DNA from: Owenia fusiformis
Lineage: Eukaryota; Annelida; Polychaeta; Sabellida; Oweniidae
DNA: 64,000 nt
Direction of reading: 5' to 3'
Assembly: GCA_903813345.2 (NCBI GenBank)
Contig: CAIIXF020000011.1
Coordinates: 27,394,166 to 27,458,165, forward strand
Position 1 is the first letter of the stretch; each line of letters starts with the position of its first letter. The notes under the pieces were generated by a model. It saw only the letters and a list, made by a program, of their open reading frames with translations. It searched no databases and was not told where the DNA came from. The position numbers were made by a program, and so were the translations under genes. This document shows, piece after piece, positions 28,226 to 38,329 of the stretch.

Positions 28226-30010
28226 ATGCTACATTTTGACAGTAAAGACCCTCTACGGGTAAAGAAAGCTCACTTTTCAAAGGACGTCAATGTTGCAAAT
28301 AATGATGTGGAAGCAAACAACGATGGAGGAGCTCTTGGAAAATCTGTAACATCGATAACGTCTTCACTCTTTGCCGATAATGGTCGAAAAAAGATTAGCT
28401 CTTTGACTGGTGACGAGGATATATGTTCGCAACATGTAATATCTCCAATCGAGCACACTCTTCATCGTTGTGAAGGCGAGCTTCATCTGGATACAAAATG
28501 TCTAGGGGATTTTCAAGAATCGGTTGATGATAATTCAACCGATCTATATTGTAATAACGATAGTAGACCGAAATTCAATACACAATTCAAAGATCGTGTT
28601 GCAACAAGAAAGGCACTGCTACTTGCGAATAGGTCACAAAGTGATGGACATGATTTAACAGAATCATCGCCCGATCTCAATGCATCCGAGGATAATGAAA
28701 TAACCGATACACTGGACATGTACACGTATGATGAGACAATTGATGACCCATACGATAAACGTAGTAGTGAGACTGGTAGTGGTATATCAAGTTTTGATGA
28801 ATCGGATCAAGAACAGCCAAATCTTCGATACAAGACAGAATTTGAAAAGTATGAAAATGATGACGAGTGCAATGAAATTGAAAGCCTAAAATCAGTACGA
28901 ACCGACGTCTCTGAGAGGTCCATTCAGCTGGTCAACGACTGGTTGGACAAGAACAGTAGCGATTTCAGTCTCGGCCGCACATCTTGCCACAAGAATTTAG
29001 AGGATGGATTTGATGGTACAGGAATAAAGGACCAACTTATATCCGAGTCCTCATTTGATGCAAATGGTCACCTTGACTCCCCGCTTTATAATTCCCTCGA
29101 AATTGGTACCATCTTTGACGGCGTGATGTACAATGATTCCATGGAACAAGTTGAATATACCCAACCGTCTTCCGAACATTCCTATTCCTCCAATGAAGCG
29201 ATGGCATTTTTAAATAGACCATTTCAAAACTATGACAGTACCAAGAGCAAATCTTTTAGTGAGGTAAAAATGTCGCAACAAAGGCATAATAGATGTCACG
29301 ACAGTAACACAAAAAAAGCTAAAAGGGTTCCTCCGAAAACACTTTTAGAGTTGGCTACTGATAAAGATGGCATTACATTCGCTAGGCAAACGAAAATAAC
29401 AGAAGATCTAGATCGGCTTAAATACTTGGAGGGACAGATTCTACTAGGAACTTCGCCACGGAGAGCGCGTCGTAAAGCATTTAGACTGGAACCTTTGAAA
29501 GATGGCGCATCAACTTTGACAAATAACAAAGGAAACAAAATACGACATGAGCGACATCTTTCTATGTCATCAGTGATGAGTCAAACCTTACCTGTCATTT
29601 TGAAAGACTCGAAAGTCCAAGCACAGCCTTCGCAGAATGATGCTGTTACCCAGGCGCCATCGGTAGAAAAAATACAAATCGTTGAAAAGTTAAAACCAAA
29701 ACGTCACCCCTACGAGATGAGACAACGCCACCGAATAGACACATTAGAGATTATCCAGCGTGCCCATAAACTTTCGAAATATTCCTGCGCGGATAACATT
29801 CTATCTGAACGAGCCATCGGTTGTGAATTCAATACAAGATTAGACAATCGGGACTATATCGCAACAAGACCTCTTCCACCGATTGTACCAAATGTACCAC
29901 CGCGCAAGAAAAGAGTTTCACGGCATCGAATGTCCAGTGGTAGATCGAGCATCAACAGTCCATACAAGTCTAACGCATTTAATAGAAAATTAACAAGGTG
30001 GCATTTTTAA
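28226..30010 (+). CDS. unrecognised 594-residue, largely disordered protein, single exon
   Basis: I do not recognise this protein. The frame is open from 28142, but the first ATG in it is 28226 (A at -3), giving 594 residues. The N-terminal half is Ser/Asp/Glu/Asn-rich, with a strongly acidic stretch at about 150-196 containing YDETIDDPYD and ISSFDESDQEQ. The most structured-looking part is at 369-424 (PPKTLLELATDKDG, then a probable helix EDLDRLKYLEGQ), followed by a basic cluster PRRARRKAFR. A second helix-like segment RIDTLEIIQRAHKL is at about 503-516. The C-terminus is basic and Pro-rich: RPLPPIVP (548-555), close to an SH3-ligand pattern, and PPRKKRVSRHR (558-568), a possible nuclear localisation signal; the chain ends TRWHF. 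There is no signal peptide or membrane segment. A scaffold or nuclear role is possible but unproven. The long clean frame in AT-rich DNA, the promoter motifs and the poly(A) signal support a real gene. An upstream intron is not excluded. Confidence 0.82.
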   Translation: MLHFDSKDPLRVKKAHFSKDVNVANNDVEANNDGGALGKSVTSITSSLFADNGRKKISSLTGDEDICSQHVISPIEHTLHRCEGELHLDTKCLGDFQESVDDNSTDLYCNNDSRPKFNTQFKDRVATRKALLLANRSQSDGHDLTESSPDLNASEDNEITDTLDMYTYDETIDDPYDKRSSETGSGISSFDESDQEQPNLRYKTEFEKYENDDECNEIESLKSVRTDVSERSIQLVNDWLDKNSSDFSLGRTSCHKNLEDGFDGTGIKDQLISESSFDANGHLDSPLYNSLEIGTIFDGVMYNDSMEQVEYTQPSSEHSYSSNEAMAFLNRPFQNYDSTKSKSFSEVKMSQQRHNRCHDSNTKKAKRVPPKTLLELATDKDGITFARQTKITEDLDRLKYLEGQILLGTSPRRARRKAFRLEPLKDGASTLTNNKGNKIRHERHLSMSSVMSQTLPVILKDSKVQAQPSQNDAVTQAPSVEKIQIVEKLKPKRHPYEMRQRHRIDTLEIIQRAHKLSKYSCADNILSERAIGCEFNTRLDNRDYIATRPLPPIVPNVPPRKKRVSRHRMSSGRSSINSPYKSNAFNRKLTRWHF

Positions 30011-30268
30011 TCAACCCAGCTATTCGTTTCGAAATATAGAGACACCTACAAAATATTTTAGACGGATTAATCTTAGATGAAATTGTTTTTGTTTTACCTA
30101 CTACCAAGAGATTGATAAATGTAATGTTGGAGAATTGAAACATTTGAGAATTAACTTTAGATTAACTATGCGAATTATAAAATAATTTAGATGGTTAAAA
30201 ACGGGAATACAGAAACATACTGCCCGCGCCATCTTTACAAATTAAAACGTATGCACTTCTCCCTGATG

Positions 30269-30274
30269 AATAAA
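30269..30274 (+). terminator. polyadenylation signal AATAAA, orphan gene
   Basis: AATAAA lies about 260 nt after the stop codon; it is the first clear hexamer downstream. Confidence 0.5.
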
Positions 30275-32093
30275 TAAGAACTACACTCGGAATTTAATTG
30301 TTTTATGATGAAGTTGTATAGCATCTTACTTTTTGTAACATAGCAGATCTTAGACAAGACCAACCATACCGAAGTGAACGTATAATTAGTCCTGGATACA
30401 GCGGAAATATGCAACCCTTGCGAAAATTGTTGTATAACGCCGCTACTTATATGATACAAATCCTACTTGTTGAGTTGTGTAAGAATTAAAGGACAAGTAC
30501 TTTTGAATGTTTTGTGAAAAATAATTGCCATTGACTCTAAATCTCTTTCAATGAGCACAATCTCAAATTATTTTCGCTCATCACTCTAAATCTTATATGG
30601 ATTCGCCGTCTACCCAGCTGGTGCGTAGGCTTCACCGGTGGGAAGTGCTGTAATGCAAGATCACATGCTAACTGCATCCCGTGATTATGTCTCTACAGAC
30701 GGTCATCTGTCATGAAGGCAAGAGAACAGGGAAATCAAAAGTAGGGAATATAACGAGAACCGGAGGAAGGAGTGAAGATTAGTTCTACTCACGCGATGAA
30801 CAGCATAGACCCCAGAGTAAAGAGATTTGCGATTCAGTAAATGCGTTTTATAGAAAATTCTCTCTACGGGTTTGGGTGCTTTTTAATATTCGTTATTAAT
30901 GTGAACATTTTGCCTCGAGTTGGTTTTTGACACTTCCCCTTAGCCTTCATTTCAATTTGCATAATCGATCATCTCAAATGTCTGACTTTTTATTTTTTTA
31001 TTTATATTGTATTTAAAAATTTGGCTCGGTCAACTTGACATTATTACATTTTTACAGAAATATATGAATTGGCGTACATAAGTGTTACATAGTTGAAAGA
31101 ATACAGCCAAATGAGGCTCGCAATTGTCTAACTGTATCCCCCTTAAAACTCCTAGACTCCTATAGCTAGTAGTAGTGGATGGGTGCAATGGTTTGTTGAA
31201 ATATTTCATATGTTAAGTCCATTGGCGGTTTTTTTGCAAGTGCATTTAAACAATACTTTTATACTCTATAAAGATTGAATTATATTTCACAGCGTCCTTC
31301 CAATTCTAAGTATAAGGCACATTTTGAAAAAACAATGTCGTTGGCGAAGGTGGCGACTTCCAGAAACTGACTTTTATTATGATATTAATAACCAGAAAAA
31401 TCCTTCCGGTCGGAAACCAATAGCGATCACTCACAAAACAAAGTACTATAAACAAAAATGTCAAGCTGTCAAACAATGTAAAGCATCGAAATTCCTGGAT
31501 TTAATAATTGTCATATTGTTTATAATCAAAATTGATTCGTAATCATTGGTGACGTTTTACAAAATCCTGATACCCCCGGGTCGCGGCACACGGTATCATG
31601 GTATCTCAAGCGAGAGATAACACTTGGGAATCAAGGTTGAAATACCCTGCAACAAGTTGTTTTTAATTGCAACAATTTCACATCATATTTTCTCGTGCAA
31701 GAATGAACTTTTAACCGAGGCCTGGACTCCTGGAATTCTCAATGTGCTTGTAGTTGAAGAACAAGTGGTCTTACGGAACAACTCAAGTAGCTGATGATTC
31801 CTCAATCCAACATATCTCCAGGCCTACTGACCACTTAGAATCTCGTCGAAATGAAACCGGTTGGTTTTTTGAAAGAAAACTGTAAACTAAATTAAATAAT
31901 CTTATGAACACCGATCATATGGACCATCATTTATCTCTGGCAAGTTCTCGTAATTAAAGTATATCTCCCGTGCCTACCACCTAAGGCCCCTAAAAGTCAA
32001 ATATCAGTTTTGAAAATAATCACCAGAGGACTAGGTGCATTATTATTATAACCAAAATAGTCCGGAATCATACTGTTAAAATTTTATAAGATC
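30275..32093. other. intergenic, no gene seen
   Basis: AT-rich with short chance frames only. Confidence 0.5.
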
Positions 32094-32364
32094 ATTGTCA
32101 GTGGCGGATCCTGCACCCCCCCCCCCCACCCTTAGTGGCCCGAGAAAAAAAAATTTGAGCCCAAAAGATTTTGGAGGGCCGAGAAAAATGGGCCTTTTGG
32201 AGCATAAGTTGACCTTTTTAGACCTTTTTTGGCCAATTTACCAAAATAGGCCTTACTTTTTCAAAGTTTGGATCCAATTTTTGGTTTTAGGGGCCCAAAT
32301 TCTTTATCCAGACTCAAAATCCCCCCCCCCCACCTTGTTAATTGCTGAATCCGCCACTGATTGT
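32094..32364. mobile_element. 261-bp hAT-like MITE with 5-bp target duplication ATTGT
   Basis: The element 32099-32359 has inverted ends CAGTGGCGGATCC and GGATT-type CCGCCACTG. It is bordered on both sides by ATTGT (32094-32098, 32360-32364). Inside are C-runs near both ends and G/C-rich imperfect inverted stretches. A frame that stays open across it is not a gene. Confidence 0.85.
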
Positions 32365-35300
32365 TCTCTTACGTTTTCATGGTTACAATATTTTCGAAAC
32401 AAGGAACTATTGTATTTTCTATCTTAAATTGGAAATTAGAATATAAAGGCCAGGAAAATCAAAGCCGCGTCGCTAAACAGATATTCAATTTGTTGGTCCC
32501 AATTCAGTCATCTCCAGTCAGTCTGCAAACATATATATATATGCCAAACTTGGAATGTTGTGTTACCATGGCTATGATAGGTGAGACAAGAGTCACGATG
32601 ACAAGTAAAGATATCAAGCCAGCCGGCACACGTATAAGCAGTGGTCAAAACCTTACATAAACAGATAAATGCAGAGAGGAGGTTTCCTATTTCGAGCGTC
32701 GACACCTGCTCCCCAGACACTGAACCTTGGGTAACTCGAGAACCACGTATAGTCAAAATACCGTGTCATCACCTTGCATTCTAAGTGCTATTATGCAAGT
32801 TCGTGATAACTAAAACGCCGCCATAAATCACAGACTACATGATAAATGTCAGAGAAAATCCTTCCGTTGGGGTTGAGGTAATAAAAACTGACCAGTGGGA
32901 TCATGAAGGATGAGGATTACCTCCATTTCTCAAGTGTTATGTTAATCCAGGGTCGATCCTCCTAGTTGATCTTGAGAGGCGCCCGTACAACAAATGTCAC
33001 GCAAATGTTTATTTAATTCCATTCAGGATATAAATCTAGAAATGTCCATCTATCCTCAGATGTCCAACAAAAGTAAAAGTACATGAAGTGTACAAAACAA
33101 CAAGAAATGTATTGATCGTTGTAGTAACCGTATAAAAACCTTAAATATTAAACGAAGTAGATAAAAAGAGACTCTACCAAAAGTTTGGCGATACAAACTT
33201 CAAAATTGAACCACGTAAATGTGGAGCCTGTTTTGCAATTGAAAGAATCCTCAATTTCTCATTTTCCGACCCAACGCAATTTTGGTAAACAATTAGTTAC
33301 ACAAACATTCTTTTGAAAAAATATCAAAAATATGTGGAGTCGAAGTTGCTAACCTTTTGTAGTGGAGTGTCTATGTCTAACATATCAGCATTTCGGTTGT
33401 TCTGACATAAGCCTCTCCTGTGTCAAGGTGGTCTCAAATTTTCTTTGAGGAACTTCTGGGGAAGTAGCTAGCATTGAAGGACGGGTCAAGTGAGATTCTA
33501 ATAACAAAAACATCGGGAATGATAGTACATATACATAATGGTCAGAAGCTAAAGGCATGTTAAGGGCGTCAGATTGTGCTCATTAGACTGGACAAGGTTA
33601 GCCTACCTTAGAGAGGGCTCCTTTATAAAAACATTTCCTGTTATTCTGTCCAGTCCGTAAACAACCTTATCTACAAAATATAAACATCTGTTTGCCCCTA
33701 AATGTACCATCCACACCTCGAAAGCTTATGAAACTAGAGTGTCTGGGTTAAAATATAGCGTTTTAGACTATGCCACAGTTAGTAAATTGGATTTCGCTTG
33801 ATCCAATAGAGTTGCTTTCTTCATTTTTGGACCTTGTTAAAAAATATTTTGAAAAGTTGAATTGCATAATGTTGTGTTGTAACGCATTATATTGCAACGT
33901 CATTATTTGCGTTATGTTCCGTTGAAATGTTATGTTTCAAGTTAATTTGGTACGTGGTTGTGCTTACTGTATTGGGCAATTGTGCCATAATGATGCGCAG
34001 GGTATTTCCCTTTATAATTTCATTAAATTGGATTACAGAAGTTACCATTTGTTGCAAATTTTTGTTGTACTGAAGTCTAATTGTATTATTTTGTATTCCG
34101 TTTTATTGTACTGTACGATGCTGTGCTGTGTTGTGTGTTTTGTTGTGTTATGTTGTATTGTGTTATATTATGTCGTGTTGTTTTGTGTTCTGCTACATTT
34201 GGGTTGCAAAATTGTATTCCGTCGCGCGTTGCAGTTTGTTGAATCTTAATTACGTGTTCAGTTGTATCTGCAATATGAAATGTTGAAATATATGTAAATG
34301 TGATAAAGTGTTCAATGTATTACATTGCATAGTCTTGCATTATGATTTGCGCATAGTGTGTTTGATTTGCGCATAGTTTGTTTGATTAAGCATATTGTTA
34401 TGTACTGTTAGTTTTTAGCTTTGTGTTGATACTTTTTAGCCATGGATAATAGACATATGTGAAAAATATGCTATAAGCAAAAACATTTCTTAGGACCGTG
34501 ATCAGTGAAAAAGTGTTGATATTTTGAAGATATCATTTGTATCAGATTGATGGAATTTCTTTAAAAAATGGCCAACTAAATGTACTAAGAATTCCGCCTG
34601 TCAAGGTCAATCTCAACGGTGCCGACTTGCAGGTACCATATAGAGAGATCGTATACCTATACTAGTAAACATATAAATAACCATATAATCTGAAAAATAA
34701 AAATATTTTCTATAATTAATGTGATAATCAAATGTTAATGCAGTTATATCAAGATCAATATTTACATATGTGAATCAAATCACAAAGTTCCTTGTTTCTT
34801 GGAATGAGCGAATCATTTATTCTTTGAATCGAAAAAAATACAAATTTTGTGAATTGTACGCTTTACAGTTTTTATTTGTAAATAAAATCACGTGATACTA
34901 CTTTACAAGTATTTTCTCATCATAAAGTTCGTCTCGACATGTTTTATTATATTCTTGACAGCCGCACTGAACATACTTTTATAGTAATTCTTCCCCGCAC
35001 TAGGCATGGTCATGGCTTGTAGATACATGGGTATGATACTCGTTACAAGAGCGCATTTATTTTGATCTTCATGTAGCTAAATCCCAGAGAATATTTTAAT
35101 TAATGCAAAAATTAGTTATCAATCATACAAAAGCTTGCATGATGAACGGTACTTCTTCGAACCGGCTATTACCTTTGATAATTCTTGAGGAGTTTGTGAG
35201 ACAAGTTGTTTCTTCAATACTGAGCAGGAAATAAAACATTTATTGCCTTAATAGAAGTTGCGTGAAACAGCTCTTTTGCCGGAGAAGGTGTCTTGGTTGG

Positions 35301-36294
35301 AAAACTCTGTGGTGGTGCGCAAGTACACCAGAGGCTTAATTAGAATATTATTTTTATATTTTCTTAACAGTCATTAAATTAATTAGAAAGTAGAGAGCAT
35401 GAGGATAAAAAATAAATCATATTGAGATACAGCAATATTTTATGATATTATACCCACACTATTCTAGTAGTGCATCATGAAAGTAACTTAAAATAACTTC
35501 AGGACGGGTGCCCTCCCCCTCTCTCAAACCCGCCTCCATATTATGAAGATTCCTATGGTTTTGTATTAGATCATAATTTGTTTCCTCTTGCTAATATACT
35601 TAATACAAACCCATGTCATTTTTCGCTGTAACCGCCATATCCTTTCATATTTTCAAAGTCTGAACTTGATAGCCAGTGTTACGCAAGAGGGTATGATGGT
35701 TCACCGTGACTGATGTAACGTGAACTGATATATCGCAGACACCCCATACCAGTAAATCACCAATCATTCTTATATGAGGACATTCCTTCACATCGCGAAA
35801 TGACGTAATATTCGTCAAAATAGCCTAAATACTTGACCGCAGCTTGATAAAAAAATCCATGAAATTTGGATCGAGGGAGTGTACTACACAAGGTTTTTAT
35901 TCAAATCAGAATGGTTCACAAAAAAAAAACTGACATTCATATGCATTTTATTTTAGTTTTTGGCCTGATCTATTTTAAGACTTCCCGACATGACAACCGA
36001 CCTTAAGTACACTTAATTCAATGTTCATTGAGAAAAATTAAACAAAATAGATATCCAAGTTATTAATAAATAAAATTGAGTGCAAATAAAAACGTTCCAG
36101 TTGTTTGATCTTCACAGGAAAAACTTCCGTTTAATTTAATTGTTCACATTCCCTTATTTTTATAATTTGTCAACTCGATGACAACTCCATTTACTCATAA
36201 TAAACAAACAAACAAAAATGTGTCTTAAGATGAAACAAACACGCACTTAAAGTCCCAGATTGTACTATCCCGGGATATGAGCCGTAATTAGCTA
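32365..36294. other. intergenic, T/G-rich tract at 33870-34200
   Basis: Mostly AT-rich and featureless. About 34100-34190 is an irregular TGTTGTGTTATGTTGTATTG tract that keeps one frame open by composition. Similar sequence recurs at 41157-41225. Confidence 0.5.
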
Positions 36295-36347
36295 TGATTG
36301 GCTGAGCGGAGATGCAAGTAGCGTATGAGGGCCGATTCTCTATAAAT
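36295..36347 (+). promoter_or_regulatory. P450 core promoter: inverted CCAAT and TATA box
   Basis: TATAAAT at 36341-36347 would place transcription start near 36370, about 90 nt before the ATG. An inverted CCAAT box (TGATTGGCTG) lies about 40 bp upstream of it. A single inverted AhR-type core, CACGC, is at 36240-36244 but lacks the full extended consensus. Confidence 0.75.
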
Positions 36348-36439
36348 TCCAGGGGAGATTTTCAGGATCGCATTTTCGTGCAAATCGCATTGACACTTGT
36401 ATTCTACAGAACTCTGACGAAATCGATATATTTAAATAA

Positions 36440-36454
36440 ATGAACAGCTTATAA
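36440..36454 (+). promoter_or_regulatory. 4-codon upstream ORF of the P450 gene
   Basis: ATG AAC AGC TTA TAA ends 7 nt before the P450 start codon, in another frame. It could lower translation or require reinitiation (inference). Confidence 0.5.
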
Positions 36455-36461
36455 GTTCAAT

Positions 36462-38057
36462 ATGAGTTTGTCGGAACAATTAAAGGATGGAAGTTTTGAT
36501 TTTGGAAAATTGACCTCCATAAATGACAGTGTAGCGCAGGCTGAACTCCTGTTCGGGGTAGCGAAGAGTGTGTCTAGAACTGGTTTCACCCTAGTAAGCA
36601 GTGCATTGATTCTCTCACTGCTGGCACTTCTAACAATAGTCTGGAGCACAAAAGACAATAAATATGGACATTTACCTGGACCACTCCGATTGCCGTTATT
36701 AGGAAACTTATTACAAATAGGTCTACAGCCTCATAAATCGTTTACGCAACTGCGAAAGAAATTTGGCGATGTCTACCGTGTCTATATTGGAGGATACCCC
36801 GTGATTGTTCTTAATGGACACGAGTCGATTAAACAAGCTCTAATCCACCAGGGAGAGGATTTCGCTGGTAGACCGCACTTACCCTCTCTCAGCTTCCTTT
36901 CCGAGGGGAAAAGCATGGCATTCGGGGATTATTCTCCAATGTGGAAGTTACAACACAAGGTCGCCCTTGCGTCTCTTAGGACAATTACGAAAGACAACGA
37001 ATATGGGGTTGAAGAACTTATTCAATCTGAGACGCAACGTTTATTGCAGAAGCTTTTAGAATCCAGTGGAACGCCTCATAATCCGATGCCGGATATATTC
37101 GACAGTGTATGTGGTCTAATTTACAAACTCTGTTACGGAATCAATCCTGATGACGAAGATCAAGAACATTTAATAAAGATCAACCATGACATCATGGAAT
37201 TCCAAATCAGAGGAAACCCTGCTGATTTTATCCCTTGGACCAAAAAACTGATTGCATCGCAATATAACTCTTATGTGACAAATTGTAACACGATGTTTGA
37301 CGTCTGCAATAGGAAAGAAAATGAGCATTGGGACACGTATGACGATACAAAAAAGCGGAGTATTCTCGACGCCATCATTCGAGCGAACAATAATATAAGT
37401 GAAGCAGATAAACTGTCCACGGGACTTACCAAAGGCCACGTTTTGCATATTATTCAAGACTTTCTGGGGGCAGGAACCCATGCAGTTACATTCACCCTCT
37501 GCTGGGCGATTCTATATATGGTGATAAACCAAGACGTGCAAGCCAAAGTGCAAAAAGAAATAGATGACGTAATTATGCCTGACGAAGAACCTTCCACCGA
37601 TCACATGACCCACATGCCCTACACAACGGCCTGTATCTGGGAGGTTTACCGGTTTGCTTCAAGCGTGCCGTTAGCGTTGCCACACTACACAACTAAGAAC
37701 ACAACCCTAAATGGTCTTCAAATACCAAAAGATACGACGGTATTGGTCAACCTCTGGTCAATCAACCGAAGTGAGGAACTATGGAGAAATCCCGATCAGT
37801 TCAACCCCGACAGATTCATCGATAAAGACGGTGATTTGATCCGATCAAAAATGGACCTTGTGAAACCATTCAGTTACGGCAAACGTCGTTGCTCGGGAGA
37901 AAATCTCGGCAAATTAGAAGTGTTTCTTATCTTCGTCAGTCTTCTCAGATCGTTACATATCTCACCAGTACAAGACACGAAATATAGTTTGGACGCTCAG
38001 TTCGGCCTTGCGCTGAAACCTCAAGACTTTGAAGTTGTTGTGACAAAAAGAAAGTGA
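36462..38057 (+). CDS. cytochrome P450, CYP1/CYP17-like (clan 2), intronless, with altered catalytic residues
   Basis: Heme-thiolate monooxygenase-type protein of 531 residues, probably anchored in the ER by a hydrophobic segment at about 42-61. A Pro-rich hinge LPGPLRLPLLGN is at 71-82. The ExxR motif is EVYR at 394-397, the PERF-type motif is PDRF, and the heme loop is FSYGKRRCSG with Cys477. Segments around GRPHLPSLSF, VPLALPHYTT and WSINRSEELWRNP most resemble the CYP1 family. Oddities: the I-helix AGxDT motif reads AGTHA at 337-341, so His340 and Ala341 replace the acid-alcohol pair used for oxygen activation. In helix C, W161 is followed at +4 by His165 where a heme-propionate Arg is usual. 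The frame is complete with no intron, although vertebrate CYP1A and CYP1B genes have several exons, so a retrocopy origin is possible. ATG 36462 has A at -3. Confidence 0.96.
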   Translation: MSLSEQLKDGSFDFGKLTSINDSVAQAELLFGVAKSVSRTGFTLVSSALILSLLALLTIVWSTKDNKYGHLPGPLRLPLLGNLLQIGLQPHKSFTQLRKKFGDVYRVYIGGYPVIVLNGHESIKQALIHQGEDFAGRPHLPSLSFLSEGKSMAFGDYSPMWKLQHKVALASLRTITKDNEYGVEELIQSETQRLLQKLLESSGTPHNPMPDIFDSVCGLIYKLCYGINPDDEDQEHLIKINHDIMEFQIRGNPADFIPWTKKLIASQYNSYVTNCNTMFDVCNRKENEHWDTYDDTKKRSILDAIIRANNNISEADKLSTGLTKGHVLHIIQDFLGAGTHAVTFTLCWAILYMVINQDVQAKVQKEIDDVIMPDEEPSTDHMTHMPYTTACIWEVYRFASSVPLALPHYTTKNTTLNGLQIPKDTTVLVNLWSINRSEELWRNPDQFNPDRFIDKDGDLIRSKMDLVKPFSYGKRRCSGENLGKLEVFLIFVSLLRSLHISPVQDTKYSLDAQFGLALKPQDFEVVVTKRK

Positions 38058-38319
38058 TTTTGCTTTCTTTCAAATTTTATTTCACATCTAACTCGAGTAG
38101 AATATCAAATTCCAAGTATAGCATTAGCCTATTATCATCACGAATTATGACAGTCTAGCGCAAAGACTTAGTGGAATTCAATTGGCGCAAGTGAATAAAA
38201 TACGCTCCTATTGAAACCAATATCAGAGGCTTTGCGTTAAACTGTCCTGAAACTTGGCTGATTGATTGTATCTTCTTCACATTAAGTTGGTCTCAGTCAA
38301 ATATATTCTAGTCATACAA

Positions 38320-38325
38320 AATAAA
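38320..38325 (+). terminator. polyadenylation signal AATAAA, P450 gene
   Basis: The first clear AATAAA after the stop codon lies about 260 nt into the 3' UTR, followed by AT-rich sequence. Confidence 0.6.
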
Positions 38326-38329
38326 GCAT

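Noticed and set aside
32095-32427. 110-codon frame
   Set aside because: Lies across the 261-bp MITE; the translation is the element's C-runs and inverted ends.
33932-34249. 105-codon frame with C/V/L-rich translation
   Set aside because: Kept open by the TGTTGTGTTA simple repeat; no conserved features.
37170-37481. 103-codon frame antisense to the P450
   Set aside because: Shadow of the coding strand.
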